DNA from: Clostridium zeae
GTDB lineage: Bacteria > Bacillota > Clostridia > Clostridiales > Clostridiaceae
Reading direction: 5' to 3'
DNA: 64,000 bases
Assembly: GCF_017312485.1 (NCBI RefSeq)
Contig: NZ_BMBA01000005.1
Span: forward strand, 178,258-242,257
Numbering within the stretch: position 1 is the first letter of the stretch; every line of letters starts with the position of its first letter. This document shows positions 18,422 to 28,097 of this stretch, in pieces. The translations under genes were made by a program, and so were the position numbers. Below the pieces are notes generated by a model. It made no database searches and was not told the origin of the DNA. It saw nothing but the letters and a program-made list of their open reading frames with translations.

Positions 18422-18883
18422 ATGAAAAAATTAATTGCATTCTTATTTACATTTTTATTAGTTTCTTTTGGATTAGGACACAATGCTTTTGCAGCAACAA
18501 ATGATGATAATTCAGACATTCTTGCAAAGATTCAGCAAACTAATCAACAAATTCAAGTTTTAATTGATAATGCTCAAATAAAGGGTTCAGAAATAAATCA
18601 AGAACTCGATAAAAAAGTAGTAGAGTTAGAGAACCAAAAGGCTAATTATGAAGGACAACAGGATAAGATAGCTGAAATTGATAAAGAAATTGTTAAATTA
18701 AGAGAAGAAGCTAACAAAGAGATAGACAAGCTTTGTTTAGATTTATATAATGAAACTGAGGACTTAGCTAATGCAATGGTATCAGAGGCTAGAGCTGCAG
18801 GAATTGATGTTGAGAAGGAATACTTTGACTATAATATTGGCGGGAAAATTATTGCTATAGATCCTGTTCAGGTAGTTGATTAA
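18422..18883 (+). CDS. Secreted coiled-coil protein of unknown function
   Basis: A 153-residue protein. Residues 1-24 are a signal peptide (two lysines, a hydrophobic core, and an AFA-A cleavage site). Residues about 30-115 are charged and heptad-like (IQQTNQQIQVLID..., QELDKKVVELENQKANYEGQQDK), predicting a long coiled coil; the remainder has no motif I recognise. A GGGGGAG ribosome binding site supports the start. No Cys residue except one at about 106, and no anchor motif, so it is probably released or wall-associated. Function not assigned. Confidence 0.75.
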   Translation: MKKLIAFLFTFLLVSFGLGHNAFAATNDDNSDILAKIQQTNQQIQVLIDNAQIKGSEINQELDKKVVELENQKANYEGQQDKIAEIDKEIVKLREEANKEIDKLCLDLYNETEDLANAMVSEARAAGIDVEKEYFDYNIGGKIIAIDPVQVVD

Positions 18884-18952
18884 ATATTAATAATAAGTTA
18901 GGCTATTTAGTCACTATCTAGTATTTATATGGAACTAATTTTGGGAGGAATT

Positions 18953-19858
18953 ATGTCTGGAATATTTTTTAATTATAAAGGTGATTATATAGAAAAAGTT
19001 TTAAGTAATAAAAGTGAACTGGCTCTATTAGCAAATGGTGGACAAACAGAAATAATGCTTCAACGAATTGAAAAAAATACTACCTTTTATATATATCCAG
19101 GTGATAATTCTGAACTTATGGAATTCTTTTATTTATTAGAAGGTGAAGTAGCACTACAGCTAGAAGATAAAATAGTTAAGCTTACAGGAGGCGATTATTT
19201 TATCTCTAAAGATTTAAAAGATAAGGCCTTTTTTAGAACTGAAACTGATGTATCTATGCTTTATGTTAGTAATGAGCAAGTTTTTCATCTTATGAGTGTT
19301 AAGATGAAAAAGTTGTCACAGATGAGAGAAGCTGTTGAAAAGAAAGATATGTATACACATGAGCATGGCGAAAGAGTAAAAGAATATGCTATCAAAATAG
19401 GTGAAAAACTACAATTATCCAATACAAGAATGACTTGTCTAAATTTTGCAGCTGGTTTCCATGACTTAGGAAAAATAAATGTTCCAGATGAAATTCTTAA
19501 AAAACCAGGTAGACTTACAGCAGAAGAGTTCGAATATATAAAAAAGCATCCTAAGGATGGTGAAGACATAGTGAAGGGCACGTTCATACAAGAAGCTGCG
19601 CTTGCAATCGGCCAGCATCATGAGAGATTAGATGGAAGTGGTTATCCTTTAGGGTTAAAGGGCAAGGAGATTTGTATGGAAGCTCAAGTTGTAGGTGTCG
19701 CAGATTCTTATGATGCTATGACCTCTGATCGTCCTTATAGAAAAGGGATGGAGCCAGGTGAGGCTTTAAGGGAACTTAAAGCCTTGGCAGGGAAACACTA
19801 CGATGAGTTGATTATATCTAAGTTAGAAGAGGTACTTAAAGAAGAAGGTTTAATATAA
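18953..19858 (+). CDS. HD-GYP domain protein with N-terminal cupin-like domain
   Basis: The 301-residue protein has a beta-rich cupin-like sensor (about 15-110, EFFYLLEGEVALQLEDK...GGDYF) and a C-terminal HD-GYP phosphodiesterase domain: HEHGERVKEYA, FHDLGKINVPD, KKHPKDGEDIV, QHHERLDGSGYP and ADSYDAMTSDRPYRK. All metal-binding His/Asp residues and the GYP signature are present, so hydrolysis of cyclic di-GMP (or another cyclic dinucleotide) is likely. The ATG at 18953 follows GGGAGG at four bases; the in-frame ATG at 18929 lacks a ribosome binding site. Cytoplasmic. The cupin could sense a small ligand; which one is unknown. Confidence 0.88.
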   Translation: MSGIFFNYKGDYIEKVLSNKSELALLANGGQTEIMLQRIEKNTTFYIYPGDNSELMEFFYLLEGEVALQLEDKIVKLTGGDYFISKDLKDKAFFRTETDVSMLYVSNEQVFHLMSVKMKKLSQMREAVEKKDMYTHEHGERVKEYAIKIGEKLQLSNTRMTCLNFAAGFHDLGKINVPDEILKKPGRLTAEEFEYIKKHPKDGEDIVKGTFIQEAALAIGQHHERLDGSGYPLGLKGKEICMEAQVVGVADSYDAMTSDRPYRKGMEPGEALRELKALAGKHYDELIISKLEEVLKEEGLI

Positions 19859-19900
19859 AAAATACATCTAAGAGTTTAATAAAAAATTTTGCTTAATAAA

Positions 19901-19938
19901 TAATAGAAAGGCAGTTTAAGCTGCCTTTCTATTATTTT
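19901..19938 (+). terminator. Intrinsic terminator after the HD-GYP gene
   Basis: Fourteen-base perfect stem (19901-19914 with 19921-19934) around a six-base loop, followed by TTTTTAC. Confidence 0.88.
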
Positions 19939-20028
19939 TACTTTATAGAGAGATTGAATTGATAATTACTAGTTAAAAAGAGTTCTTTGTGGTAATATAA
20001 GCATAGAAAAATTGAAAGGGTTGTTGAT

Positions 20029-22224
20029 ATGAGTAAGATAGTAGTACTAGCAGAAAAACCATCAGTAGCTAGGGAAATTGCAAGAGTTTTAAAGTGTGGG
20101 AAAAAAGGTAATGGATATTTAGAAGGAGAAAAATATATAATTACTTGGGCATTGGGACATTTAGTTACCCTTGCAGATCCAGAAGCTTATGATGATAAAT
20201 ATAAAAGTTGGAAGCTAGAAGATCTTCCTATGCTTCCTGATCATTTAAAACTTGTGGTTATAAAGCAAAGTGGTAAGCAGTTTAATGCCGTTAAAGAGCA
20301 ATTAAATAGAAAAGATGTAACTGAAATTGTAATAGCAACTGATGCTGGACGTGAAGGTGAATTGGTTGCAAGATGGATTATAGAAAAGGCTAGAGTTAAC
20401 AAGCCTATAAAAAGATTATGGATATCATCGCAAACAGATAAAGCTATATTAGAGGGCTTTAGGAGTCTAAAACCAGGATCTCAATATGATAATTTATATA
20501 AAGCAGCTGCTTGTAGAGCAGAGGCAGACTGGGTTGTAGGTCTTAATATAACCAGAGCACTTACATGTAAGCATAATGCACAGCTTACTGCAGGTCGAGT
20601 TCAATCAGCTACTTTAGCTATGATAGTAAATCGTGAAGAAGAGATAAAGAGCTTTAAACCAAAGGATTATTTTACTATAAGTGCAAAAGCTAAAGGATTT
20701 ACTCTCAGCTGGAGAGATAAAAATAACAATGGTAGTATTTTTGAAGAGGATAAGGCAAATAAAATAATTTCAGCAGTTAAAGGAAAAGAGGCTAATGTAA
20801 TTGATGTTATTGAGAGCAATAAGAAGCAATTTGCTCCTGCACTTTATGATTTAACTGAGCTTCAGAGGGATGCCAACAGAATATTTGGATATTCAGCAAA
20901 GCAAACTTTATCAATAATGCAGAGATTATATGAGAATTATAAGATACTTACTTATCCTAGAACAGATTCAAGATATATTTCCAGTGATATAGTGGCTACT
21001 TTGCCAGAAAGACTTAAAGCTATTTCTATAAGTAATTATAGAGCTGCTGCCACTGAGATTTTAAATGGTAAGATAAATGCTCATAAAGGCTTTGTAGATA
21101 ACAGCAAGGTAAGTGATCACCATGCTATTATTCCTACAGAAGAAAAAGTTAATCTAGCTGTGCTAAGCAGTGAAGAAAGACATATCTATGACTTAGTTGT
21201 TAAGAGATTTTTAGCTGTCATGTTGCCTCCATATGAGTATATACAAACTACAATAACAGCAGATATAAGCGGAGAAACCTTTGTAGCTAAAGGTAATGTT
21301 ATAAAATCTAAGGGTTGGAAGAAGGTTTATGATAGAGTAGATGATCTTGCAGATGATGAAGATGAAAAAGATAGCCAGGAACTACCTGCTGTAAAGAAAG
21401 GGGATAAACTTCCTATACTATCAGTGGATAGCAAGAAACAGCAAACTAAACCACCAGCAAGATTTAATGAAGGTACTTTACTTTCAGCTATGGAGAAGCC
21501 TCATAAGTATGTAGCTGTAGATAAGGTCTCTGCTAAAACTCTAGGTGAAACTGGTGGTATAGGAACGGTTGCCACAAGAGCAGATATAATAGAAAAATTA
21601 TATAACATGTTCTATATTGAGAAGAGCGGAAAAGACATAATTCCAACCTCAAAGGGAAAACAGCTTATAGAATTAGTGCCAGAGGAACTTAAATCTCCTT
21701 TAATGACTGCTAAGTGGGAGCTTGAGCTTGACCTTATAAGTAAGGGCAAGAAAAATCCTAAGGTTTTCACAGAAGAAATGAGAGACTATGCAAAAGAGTT
21801 AGTTCAAGATGTTAAAGGAAGTAGTGATAAGTTTAGACATGATAATGTTACTGGTAAGAAGTGTCCTGACTGTGGCAAGTATATGCTAGAAGTAAGTGGA
21901 AAGAACGGGAAGATGCTAGTTTGCCAGGATAGAGAATGCGGCCATAGAGAAAACTTAAGTAAGTTTACTAATGCAAGATGTCCAGAGTGTCACAAAAAGC
22001 TGGAGCTTAGGGGCCAAGGGGAAGGGCAGATATATGTATGTGCTAATACTAACTGTAGTTTTAGAGAGAAAGCGAGCTCTTTTAATAAGAGATTTGACAA
22101 GAAATCAGATAAAGTAAATAAAAAAGAAGTTTCAAACATAATGAAGAAGATGAAGAAAGAAAGCGATGCTCCTATAAACAATGCTTTCGCAGATCTTATG
22201 TCAATGTTTGGGAAAGAAGAATAG
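20029..22224 (+). CDS. topB: DNA topoisomerase III
   Basis: Type IA topoisomerase of 731 residues that decatenates DNA. The Toprim domain has AEKPSVAREIA (8-18) and IATDAGREGELVARW (102-116); the catalytic tyrosine is Tyr309 in LTYPRTDSRY; the DHHAIIPT segment and the late GTVATRADIIEKL motif follow. The C terminus has two zinc-finger-like repeats (CPDCGKYML...CQDRECG and CPECHKKLEL...CANTNCSF). No other replication gene is near. Firmicutes often carry two copies; one may belong to a mobile element, but nothing mobile is seen here. Confidence 0.96.
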   Translation: MSKIVVLAEKPSVAREIARVLKCGKKGNGYLEGEKYIITWALGHLVTLADPEAYDDKYKSWKLEDLPMLPDHLKLVVIKQSGKQFNAVKEQLNRKDVTEIVIATDAGREGELVARWIIEKARVNKPIKRLWISSQTDKAILEGFRSLKPGSQYDNLYKAAACRAEADWVVGLNITRALTCKHNAQLTAGRVQSATLAMIVNREEEIKSFKPKDYFTISAKAKGFTLSWRDKNNNGSIFEEDKANKIISAVKGKEANVIDVIESNKKQFAPALYDLTELQRDANRIFGYSAKQTLSIMQRLYENYKILTYPRTDSRYISSDIVATLPERLKAISISNYRAAATEILNGKINAHKGFVDNSKVSDHHAIIPTEEKVNLAVLSSEERHIYDLVVKRFLAVMLPPYEYIQTTITADISGETFVAKGNVIKSKGWKKVYDRVDDLADDEDEKDSQELPAVKKGDKLPILSVDSKKQQTKPPARFNEGTLLSAMEKPHKYVAVDKVSAKTLGETGGIGTVATRADIIEKLYNMFYIEKSGKDIIPTSKGKQLIELVPEELKSPLMTAKWELELDLISKGKKNPKVFTEEMRDYAKELVQDVKGSSDKFRHDNVTGKKCPDCGKYMLEVSGKNGKMLVCQDRECGHRENLSKFTNARCPECHKKLELRGQGEGQIYVCANTNCSFREKASSFNKRFDKKSDKVNKKEVSNIMKKMKKESDAPINNAFADLMSMFGKEE

Positions 22225-22390
22225 TATATACTTGAAGCTAATGGTTAAGTTTAGTACTTTAATGAACAAAATCAAGAAATATAGGCAAATATCAAGGTAT
22301 TCTTAAAGATATAAGTTTTGAAATTATATTGAACAGCAATTATTATTAACTTATATTATGGTTGGAATTTATATTTAGGAGATGAATTTC

Positions 22391-22912
22391 ATGTCTGAAT
22401 CCTTTGGTAATGGAAGTAATAAAAGACCTATATTAAAGATACCTTATTCAATTTTAGAGAGAGTATTAGAAATAATTTCAATTGCGGCTATAGTTGTGGT
22501 AATAGGAATGCTTACAGCTTGCTGGGATAGAATACCACAGCATATAGCTACTCATTTTGGAATAACAGGAGAGCCTGATGGCTGGGGAAGTAAGAATACT
22601 TTACTTATAATGCCTATAATATCAATATTCTTCTATGTGTTATTGACAACATTGAGTAAGTTTCCCCATGTTTTCAACTATGTAGTGGATATAAATGAGA
22701 TAAATGCAAGAGATCAGTATAGTAATGCAAGAAGGCTCATGATTTTTATAAAAACTGAGTTGCTGGTATATCTTTCAATAATGCAGTATAATTCTTTAAT
22801 GGTAGCATTAGGTAATACAAACAACTTAGGAATAGTGATCTTGCCATTGTTTATTTTAACTATCTTTGGAACTGTAGTTTATTTTATTAAAAAGTCATTA
22901 AACTACAAATAA
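22391..22912 (+). CDS. DUF1648-type integral membrane protein
   Basis: A 173-residue membrane protein with about four hydrophobic helices. After helix 1 it carries DRIPQHIATHFGITGEPDGWGSKNTLLIMPIISI, the hallmark of the DUF1648 domain found at the N terminus of SdpI-type immunity proteins; the C-terminal SdpI half is missing, so immunity is not implied. The start ATG at 22391 follows AGGAG at nine bases; the ATG at 22382 touches the ribosome binding site and is rejected. Single gene. Confidence 0.75.
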   Translation: MSESFGNGSNKRPILKIPYSILERVLEIISIAAIVVVIGMLTACWDRIPQHIATHFGITGEPDGWGSKNTLLIMPIISIFFYVLLTTLSKFPHVFNYVVDINEINARDQYSNARRLMIFIKTELLVYLSIMQYNSLMVALGNTNNLGIVILPLFILTIFGTVVYFIKKSLNYK

Positions 22913-22934
22913 TTATTTAAATAATAAGCATGAC

Positions 22935-22970
22935 AGGCTGTAAAACAATTTTGTTTTACAGCCTTTGTAC
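22935..22970 (+). terminator. Hairpin terminator after the DUF1648 gene
   Basis: Thirteen-base stem AGGCTGTAAAACA/TGTTTTACAGCCT (22935-22947 with 22952-22964), followed by TTGTACGTTT. The T tract is interrupted, but the stem is strong. Confidence 0.7.
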
Positions 22971-23171
22971 GTTTAAAATGGAGAAGTTGCCTTCAATTAA
23001 GAATTTTTAACTATAAATATTAAAAATTTTCATAAATAGAAACCACAAAACAAATAGCTTGATTTATAATATTATTAAGGAATAAAATTAATTTAGATCG
23101 TATTAATATATAAATAGAGATTAAACATTACAAAGATGAATACGATTACTTATATTTTAGGAGGGTGTAAA

Positions 23172-24521
23172 ATGAATAAGAAAGGTTTGAAGATAGTTAC
23201 TATAGGGGGAGGGTCAAGCTACACACCAGAATTGGTTGAAGGTTTGATTAAGAGATATAATGAACTTCCTGTTACAGAATACTGGTTGGTGGACATTGAA
23301 GAAGGAAAAGAAAAATTAGAGATAGTAGGTAATTTAGCTAAAAGAATGGTAGAAAAAGCTGGAGTTCCGATGGAAATCCATATGACTTTAGATAGAAGAG
23401 AGGCATTAAAGGATGCTGACTTTGTTACAACTCAACTACGTGTAGGCTTACTCCCAGCTCGTGCTAAGGATGAAAGAATTCCTTTAAGTCATGGATTTTT
23501 GGGACAAGAAACTAATGGAGCAGGTGGATTGTTCAAGGCATTGAGAACTGTTCCAGTTATACTTGATATTGCAAAGGAAATGAAAGAGCTTTGCCCAAAT
23601 GCATGGCTTATAAACTTTACAAATCCTGCCGGAATAGTTACGGAAGCATTATTAAGATATGGAGAGCATAAAAAAGTTATTGGAGTATGTAATGTGCCAA
23701 TAGGACTTGAGTTCTCAATAGCAGCATTGCTTGGTGTGGAGCACTCAAGAATAAGAATAGATTTTGCTGGTCTTAACCATATGGTTTACGGTGAAAGAGT
23801 TTACTTAGATGGCAAAGATATAACTGATGAAGTTATGGAAAAAATGCTTGATCCAAACAATGAAAGTCCAACTATGGCAAATATAAAAGCAATGCAATGG
23901 GAACCTGAGTTCATTAGAGCATTGAAACTTATACCTTGCCCATATCACAGATATTACTATAAAAGAGGCGATATGCTTAAGGAAGAACTAGAAAGCTATT
24001 CTAAAGGACAAACTCGTGCTGAAGTGGTGATGCAAGTTGAGAAGGAATTGTTTGAACTATATAAGGATGTTAATTTAGCTGTAAAACCTGAACAATTATC
24101 CAAACGTGGAGGAGCTCATTATTCAGATGTTGCATGCAATGTAATAAATGCAATATATAATGATAAGGATACTGTGATAGCTGTAAATACAAGAAATGGC
24201 AATACTTTGAGCAATTTTGATGGGGATTCTGCCGTTGAAGTAAGTTGTTATGTTGGAAAAGAGGGACCAAAGCCTGTTGAAACAGTAACTGATCTTCCAA
24301 TTGTAGTACAAGGACTTACTGCACAAATTAAAGCTTTTGAAAGATTAGCAGCAGAAGCTGCATACACTGGAAATTATGACACTGCTTTATTGGCGATGGT
24401 TACTAATCCTTTAGTTAGTGATGATCTAAAAGGTAAAGAATTATTAGATGAAATGCTAGTTGCTCATAAAGATCATTTACCTCAATTTAAACAAGTTATA
24501 GATAAATTAGAGAATAAATAA
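23172..24521 (+). CDS. licH: 6-phospho-beta-glucosidase (GH4 family)
   Basis: NAD- and metal-dependent glycosidase of 449 residues that hydrolyses 6-phospho-beta-glucosides delivered by a PTS. Motifs: nucleotide-binding VTIGGGSSYTPELVEG (7-22), QLRVGLLPAR, NFTNPAGIVTEA, the metal-binding GVCNVPIG and GLNHM, all typical of GH4 (CelF/LicH). GGAGGGTG precedes the ATG at 23172; an in-frame ATG at 23136 is rejected. The neighbouring genes are not a PTS, but a lone PTS IIB gene lies 5 kb downstream. The alternative, alpha-glucosidase/alpha-galactosidase GH4, is less likely from the CNVP motif. Confidence 0.85.
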   Translation: MNKKGLKIVTIGGGSSYTPELVEGLIKRYNELPVTEYWLVDIEEGKEKLEIVGNLAKRMVEKAGVPMEIHMTLDRREALKDADFVTTQLRVGLLPARAKDERIPLSHGFLGQETNGAGGLFKALRTVPVILDIAKEMKELCPNAWLINFTNPAGIVTEALLRYGEHKKVIGVCNVPIGLEFSIAALLGVEHSRIRIDFAGLNHMVYGERVYLDGKDITDEVMEKMLDPNNESPTMANIKAMQWEPEFIRALKLIPCPYHRYYYKRGDMLKEELESYSKGQTRAEVVMQVEKELFELYKDVNLAVKPEQLSKRGGAHYSDVACNVINAIYNDKDTVIAVNTRNGNTLSNFDGDSAVEVSCYVGKEGPKPVETVTDLPIVVQGLTAQIKAFERLAAEAAYTGNYDTALLAMVTNPLVSDDLKGKELLDEMLVAHKDHLPQFKQVIDKLENK

Positions 24522-24533
24522 GATAATATAGTT

Positions 24534-24582
24534 AAAGATAAAAGTGCTCAAGCAAATAGCTTGAGCACTTTTATCTTTAATT
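24534..24582 (+). terminator. Intrinsic terminator of the GH4 gene
   Basis: A 20-base perfect stem (24534-24553 with 24559-24578) around a five-base loop AAATA, followed by a short T-rich tract. Confidence 0.9.
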
Positions 24583-24682
24583 TCAATACTAACATTAAAT
24601 ATACAAATCATATATTATACTATTATTGCCTAAAAAGGTATATAATATATATTAAGGTGTTTTGTGAGAGGTGATATAAAGT

Positions 24683-25792
24683 ATGATAAAGAGCTTATTT
24701 TTAGATAGGAAAACACTAAAAGAACTAGATTTTAGCATCATAATTACTGTTATACTAATTGTTTTATTTGGAGCATATAATATTGCTACTTGTAGTAGTA
24801 AAGGAAATCAACAGGTGAAGTGGCTTATATTATCTTTAGCCATCTCTTACATAGTATTGTTAATTGATTATGTAGATTTAAAGATATATGTGAAGATATT
24901 TTATTGGTTGTGTATGATACTGCTTTTATACACACTTTATTTTGGAAGAACAATAAATGGGGCAACAGGGTGGATTCATGTTGGCTTTTATATACAACCA
25001 GCAGAGATAGCTAAAATTGCACTGATTATGATGCTTGGTATAAAGCTTGAGGATATGGAGTTTAAGGTCAATAATATAAAAAATCTTATAATACTAGGTA
25101 TATATTGTGCTATTCCAATGGTACTTATAATTAAGCAACCAGATATGGGAATGACAATGGTACTTTTTTTTATAGTATTAGGAGTAGCTTTTGCAGCAAA
25201 GCTTAATCTTAAGATTTTAGCAGCAGGAATTTTAATTGTGATCATATCTGTAGTTGGTATATGGAACTCAGGACATTTTATTAAGGACTACCAAAAGGGA
25301 AGAATAATTGCTTTTTTAGATCCAGAATCTTATGCATTAGGGGATGGATATCAATTACTTCAAGCAATGACTGGTGTTGGTTCAGGAGGATTTTTTGGAA
25401 AGAAGTTTACTGTTGAAAATCAAGCAAATGCTAATTATGTGGCAAATAATGTGCCAGAGCCTCAAACAGATTTTATATTTGCAGTTACTACAGAAAACTT
25501 TGGAACTGTAGGAGCAATTGTACTGTTAAGTCTTTATGGATTTTTGATATACAGAATTATAGCGATAGCTAAAAAAGCTAAAGATGGATTTGGTATGATT
25601 TTTTCAGTAGGAATGGCTACTTACTTTACCTTTGCTATTTTACAAAATGCAGGTATGTCTATAGGTATTATGCCTATAACTGGAATAACCTTACCACTCA
25701 CTAGTTATGGTGGGAGTTCACTTCTTACTACTGTTGTATCAATTGCTTTAGTTTTAAACATAGGAATGAGAAGAAAGAAGATAGTTTTTTAG
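24683..25792 (+). CDS. FtsW/RodA/SpoVE-family peptidoglycan glycosyltransferase
   Basis: SEDS-family polymerase of 369 residues with about ten membrane helices; these enzymes polymerise lipid II with a partner class B PBP. Motifs: GRTINGATGWIHVGFYIQPAEIAKIALI, IKQPDMGMTMVLFFIVLGVAFAA, QLLQAMTGVGSGGFFGKKF, PEPQTDFIFAVTTENFG, and the C-terminal GITLPLTSYGGSSLLTT. The third-loop sequence and length suggest the RodA branch (elongation or spore cortex) rather than FtsW, but no PBP gene is adjacent to settle this. Start ATG after AGAGGTGAT. Confidence 0.92.
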   Translation: MIKSLFLDRKTLKELDFSIIITVILIVLFGAYNIATCSSKGNQQVKWLILSLAISYIVLLIDYVDLKIYVKIFYWLCMILLLYTLYFGRTINGATGWIHVGFYIQPAEIAKIALIMMLGIKLEDMEFKVNNIKNLIILGIYCAIPMVLIIKQPDMGMTMVLFFIVLGVAFAAKLNLKILAAGILIVIISVVGIWNSGHFIKDYQKGRIIAFLDPESYALGDGYQLLQAMTGVGSGGFFGKKFTVENQANANYVANNVPEPQTDFIFAVTTENFGTVGAIVLLSLYGFLIYRIIAIAKKAKDGFGMIFSVGMATYFTFAILQNAGMSIGIMPITGITLPLTSYGGSSLLTTVVSIALVLNIGMRRKKIVF

Positions 25793-25816
25793 GTACATCC
25801 ATAATTGAAATAACTG

Positions 25817-25876
25817 AAAGGGAAATATATAATATAGACATTTAGGCTATGTCTGTACAATATATTTCCCTTTTTA
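25817..25876. terminator. Bidirectional terminator between the RodA-type gene and the HD hydrolase gene
   Basis: A long stem with AAAGGGAAATATAT...TATAGACAT pairing with ATGTCTGTA...ATATATTTCCCTTT, followed by TTTTT on the plus strand. It lies between two convergent genes. Confidence 0.8.
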
Positions 25877-25953
25877 AATGATAAGTAAAGTAAAAAATTT
25901 CAATCTACTATATTTCAATAGTTTTATTAGCCATTGTCAACAATAAGTATATT

Positions 25954-26532
25954 CTAAACGACACCTCTTAAACCTATATCATCTGCGGCTTTTTGCATAC
26001 CTTTTATTGTTTCTTCTATAATTTTATCTATTTCTATACCTAGCTTTTCTGCACCTTTTGTTATAACCTCTCTATTAACTCCAGCTGCAAAACCTTTTTG
26101 TTTCCATTTCTTTTTTACAGACTTAACTTCTAGATCTAAAACACTTTTACTAGGTCTAAGCAAGCAGGTTGCTGTTATAAGACCTGTAAGCTCATCAGTA
26201 GTATAGAGAATTTTCTCCATGGTCTCTATAGGCTCTATATCATTAACTAGACCATAGCCGTGGCTTTGAATAGCTCTTATATAAGCTTCAGGCCAGTTTC
26301 TTTCTTCAAGGATTTCTCTTGCTTTAAAGCAGTGTTCTTCTGGATACATCTCATAATCCAAATCATGAAGTAATCCGATAATTCCCCATTTTTCAGGGTC
26401 TTCATTATAAATTTCTGAAAAATGTCTCATTACAGCCTCTACTGATAAAGCGTGTGTTAATAGACTTTCAGTTTTATTAAATTCTTTTAGAAGAATTAAA
26501 GCTTCTTCTCTGGTTGGAGTTTTTGCTGACAT
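25954..26532 (-). CDS. HD domain hydrolase
   Basis: A 192-residue soluble protein with an HD phosphohydrolase domain: SLLTHALSVEAVMRH, the metal-binding HDLDYEMYPEEH (about 55-66), IQSHGYG, and TTDELTGLITATCLLRP. This is the COG2316-like HDIG group common in clostridia, whose substrate is not known; nucleotides are the usual family substrates. GGGTGAT precedes the ATG. It is convergent with the RodA-type gene and divergent from the MFS gene. Confidence 0.82.
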   Translation of the reverse strand: MSAKTPTREEALILLKEFNKTESLLTHALSVEAVMRHFSEIYNEDPEKWGIIGLLHDLDYEMYPEEHCFKAREILEERNWPEAYIRAIQSHGYGLVNDIEPIETMEKILYTTDELTGLITATCLLRPSKSVLDLEVKSVKKKWKQKGFAAGVNREVITKGAEKLGIEIDKIIEETIKGMQKAADDIGLRGVV

Positions 26533-26750
26533 TGTAAATCACCCTTTCTTAGTTGCTACAAATAAGCAGTTGTTATTAAAAAAATTAATTTATATAAAAT
26601 ACTAGTAATACTACAAGCATTTGTCAAGTTTTTCAAGAAGATTTTATGAATGTGATAAAAAAGAATGTAGATAATAAAAATGAGTTGTAATCTATACTGT
26701 CTAAATATTATTGCAACACATATAGTTTTAGGATCACAGAGGAGGGCAAA

Positions 26751-27935
26751 ATGTGTAGAGAGGCGAAATTACTTTTAGTAGTTAGTACAATTTTTACATT
26801 AGGTATGGGATTATCAGGTATATTTGCTAATATATTTTTCTGGAGAGAAACCGGAAATTTTATTGTAATTGCAATATATAATTTAATGCATTATATATTT
26901 ACGCCTGTATCTTTCATAATTGCAGGATATATAGCTAAAAAGAAAAATGGAATATGGGCCTTAAGAATAGGATTGTTATTATATGCTGTGTTCTACGTAT
27001 TGATATTGTTAATAGGGAAAAATGGAGTTGGAGCTATATACTTTTTAGGTGTTATATATGGATTTGCTTGTGGTTTTTATTGGCTAGCTTTTAATACTTT
27101 GAGTTTTGATTTTACCTGTCCTACTAATAGAGATACCTTCAATGGTTATAATGGTAGCTGCTGCGGATTTGCCAGCATAGTTGCTCCTATAACTTCAGCA
27201 TACATAATAAGTAGATTTCAGGGGATAAAAGGGTACACTATAGTCTTTGCTATAACTTTAGCTTTGTTTATAATATTGATGTTTATAAGTTTCACCTTAA
27301 AGTGTAAAAATTGCGGCAGTAAATTAAACTTGAGGGTTGCTTTTTTAAAAAATAATAATGATTGGGCGATGATTCGAAAAGCTACTATGTGTTGGGGCTT
27401 TAGAGATGTTATTATAGTATTTATAGTGAACTTGTTAATTTTTCAAAATACAGGCAGTGAATTATCACTTGGTAAGCTGTCGTTGATAGGTGCATTTATT
27501 TCATCATTATCTTATATGCTGGTGCAAAGAATAATAAAGCCTAAAAGGCGAAGAATGGCAATATTTATTGGAGGTATGTCAGCTCTAATAGGTGCTTTGT
27601 TGATTTCTTTTAGAATTAGTTATATTACATTACTCATTTATATAGTTATGGATTCATTCTTTTTGCCGTTCTTCATGATTCAATTATCGTCTACTACCTT
27701 TAATGTAATAGATAAATCTCATGAAGGAGACTTGAGAGTGGAGTATATGATAAATAAAGACATAGTACTTAATTTGGGAAGAATAATTAGTACTATTATT
27801 CTTGTAGCTTTACTTTCCATGTTTAAGCATTATAATGTTTTAAATATATATTTAATTATAATAGGGACTACACCATTGATATCAGGATATTTTTTGTCTA
27901 GATTAAAAAATATTTTAGATGGGAAGATAAAATAA
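26751..27935 (+). CDS. MFS transporter
   Basis: A 394-residue membrane protein with about 12 hydrophobic helices arranged as two sixes joined by a cytoplasmic loop. FIIAGYIAKKKNGIWALRIG corresponds to the loop 2-3 region of the major facilitator superfamily, and helix 4-5 has GFACGFYWLAFNTLSFDF. The central loop holds an unusual KCKNCGSK Cys pair, and helix 5 begins GSCCG, both atypical for the family. Substrate unknown. GAGGAGGG precedes the ATG. It is divergent from the HD hydrolase gene and stands as a single gene. Confidence 0.85.
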   Translation: MCREAKLLLVVSTIFTLGMGLSGIFANIFFWRETGNFIVIAIYNLMHYIFTPVSFIIAGYIAKKKNGIWALRIGLLLYAVFYVLILLIGKNGVGAIYFLGVIYGFACGFYWLAFNTLSFDFTCPTNRDTFNGYNGSCCGFASIVAPITSAYIISRFQGIKGYTIVFAITLALFIILMFISFTLKCKNCGSKLNLRVAFLKNNNDWAMIRKATMCWGFRDVIIVFIVNLLIFQNTGSELSLGKLSLIGAFISSLSYMLVQRIIKPKRRRMAIFIGGMSALIGALLISFRISYITLLIYIVMDSFFLPFFMIQLSSTTFNVIDKSHEGDLRVEYMINKDIVLNLGRIISTIILVALLSMFKHYNVLNIYLIIIGTTPLISGYFLSRLKNILDGKIK

Positions 27936-27963
27936 GATTCATTTAAATTTTGGGGGGATTTTT

Positions 27964-28062
27964 TTGGAAAAATCTATAGTAATATGTGCATATGGCAATG
28001 TAGCAGTGGAACTTTGTAAAATATATTTTCATATCTGTAAATTAACCTTTGAAATTACATAA
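27964..28062 (+). pseudogene. Truncated PTS IIB-like N terminus (32 codons)
   Basis: A TTG start six bases after GGGGGG begins a 32-codon frame, (M)EKSIVICAYGNVAVELCKIY..., that ends abruptly. Its first 18 codons resemble the start of the intact PTS IIB gene at 29731 (KRILIVCAAGMSTSLLV), with the Cys in the active-site position, and the GGGGGGATTTT ahead of both starts is the same. I read it as the remnant of a second IIB gene upstream of the RpiR regulator; a short leader peptide is the alternative. Confidence 0.45.
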
Positions 28063-28097
28063 GTAAAGAGGTACTATTTAATTAAGGAGTGGTTGAT

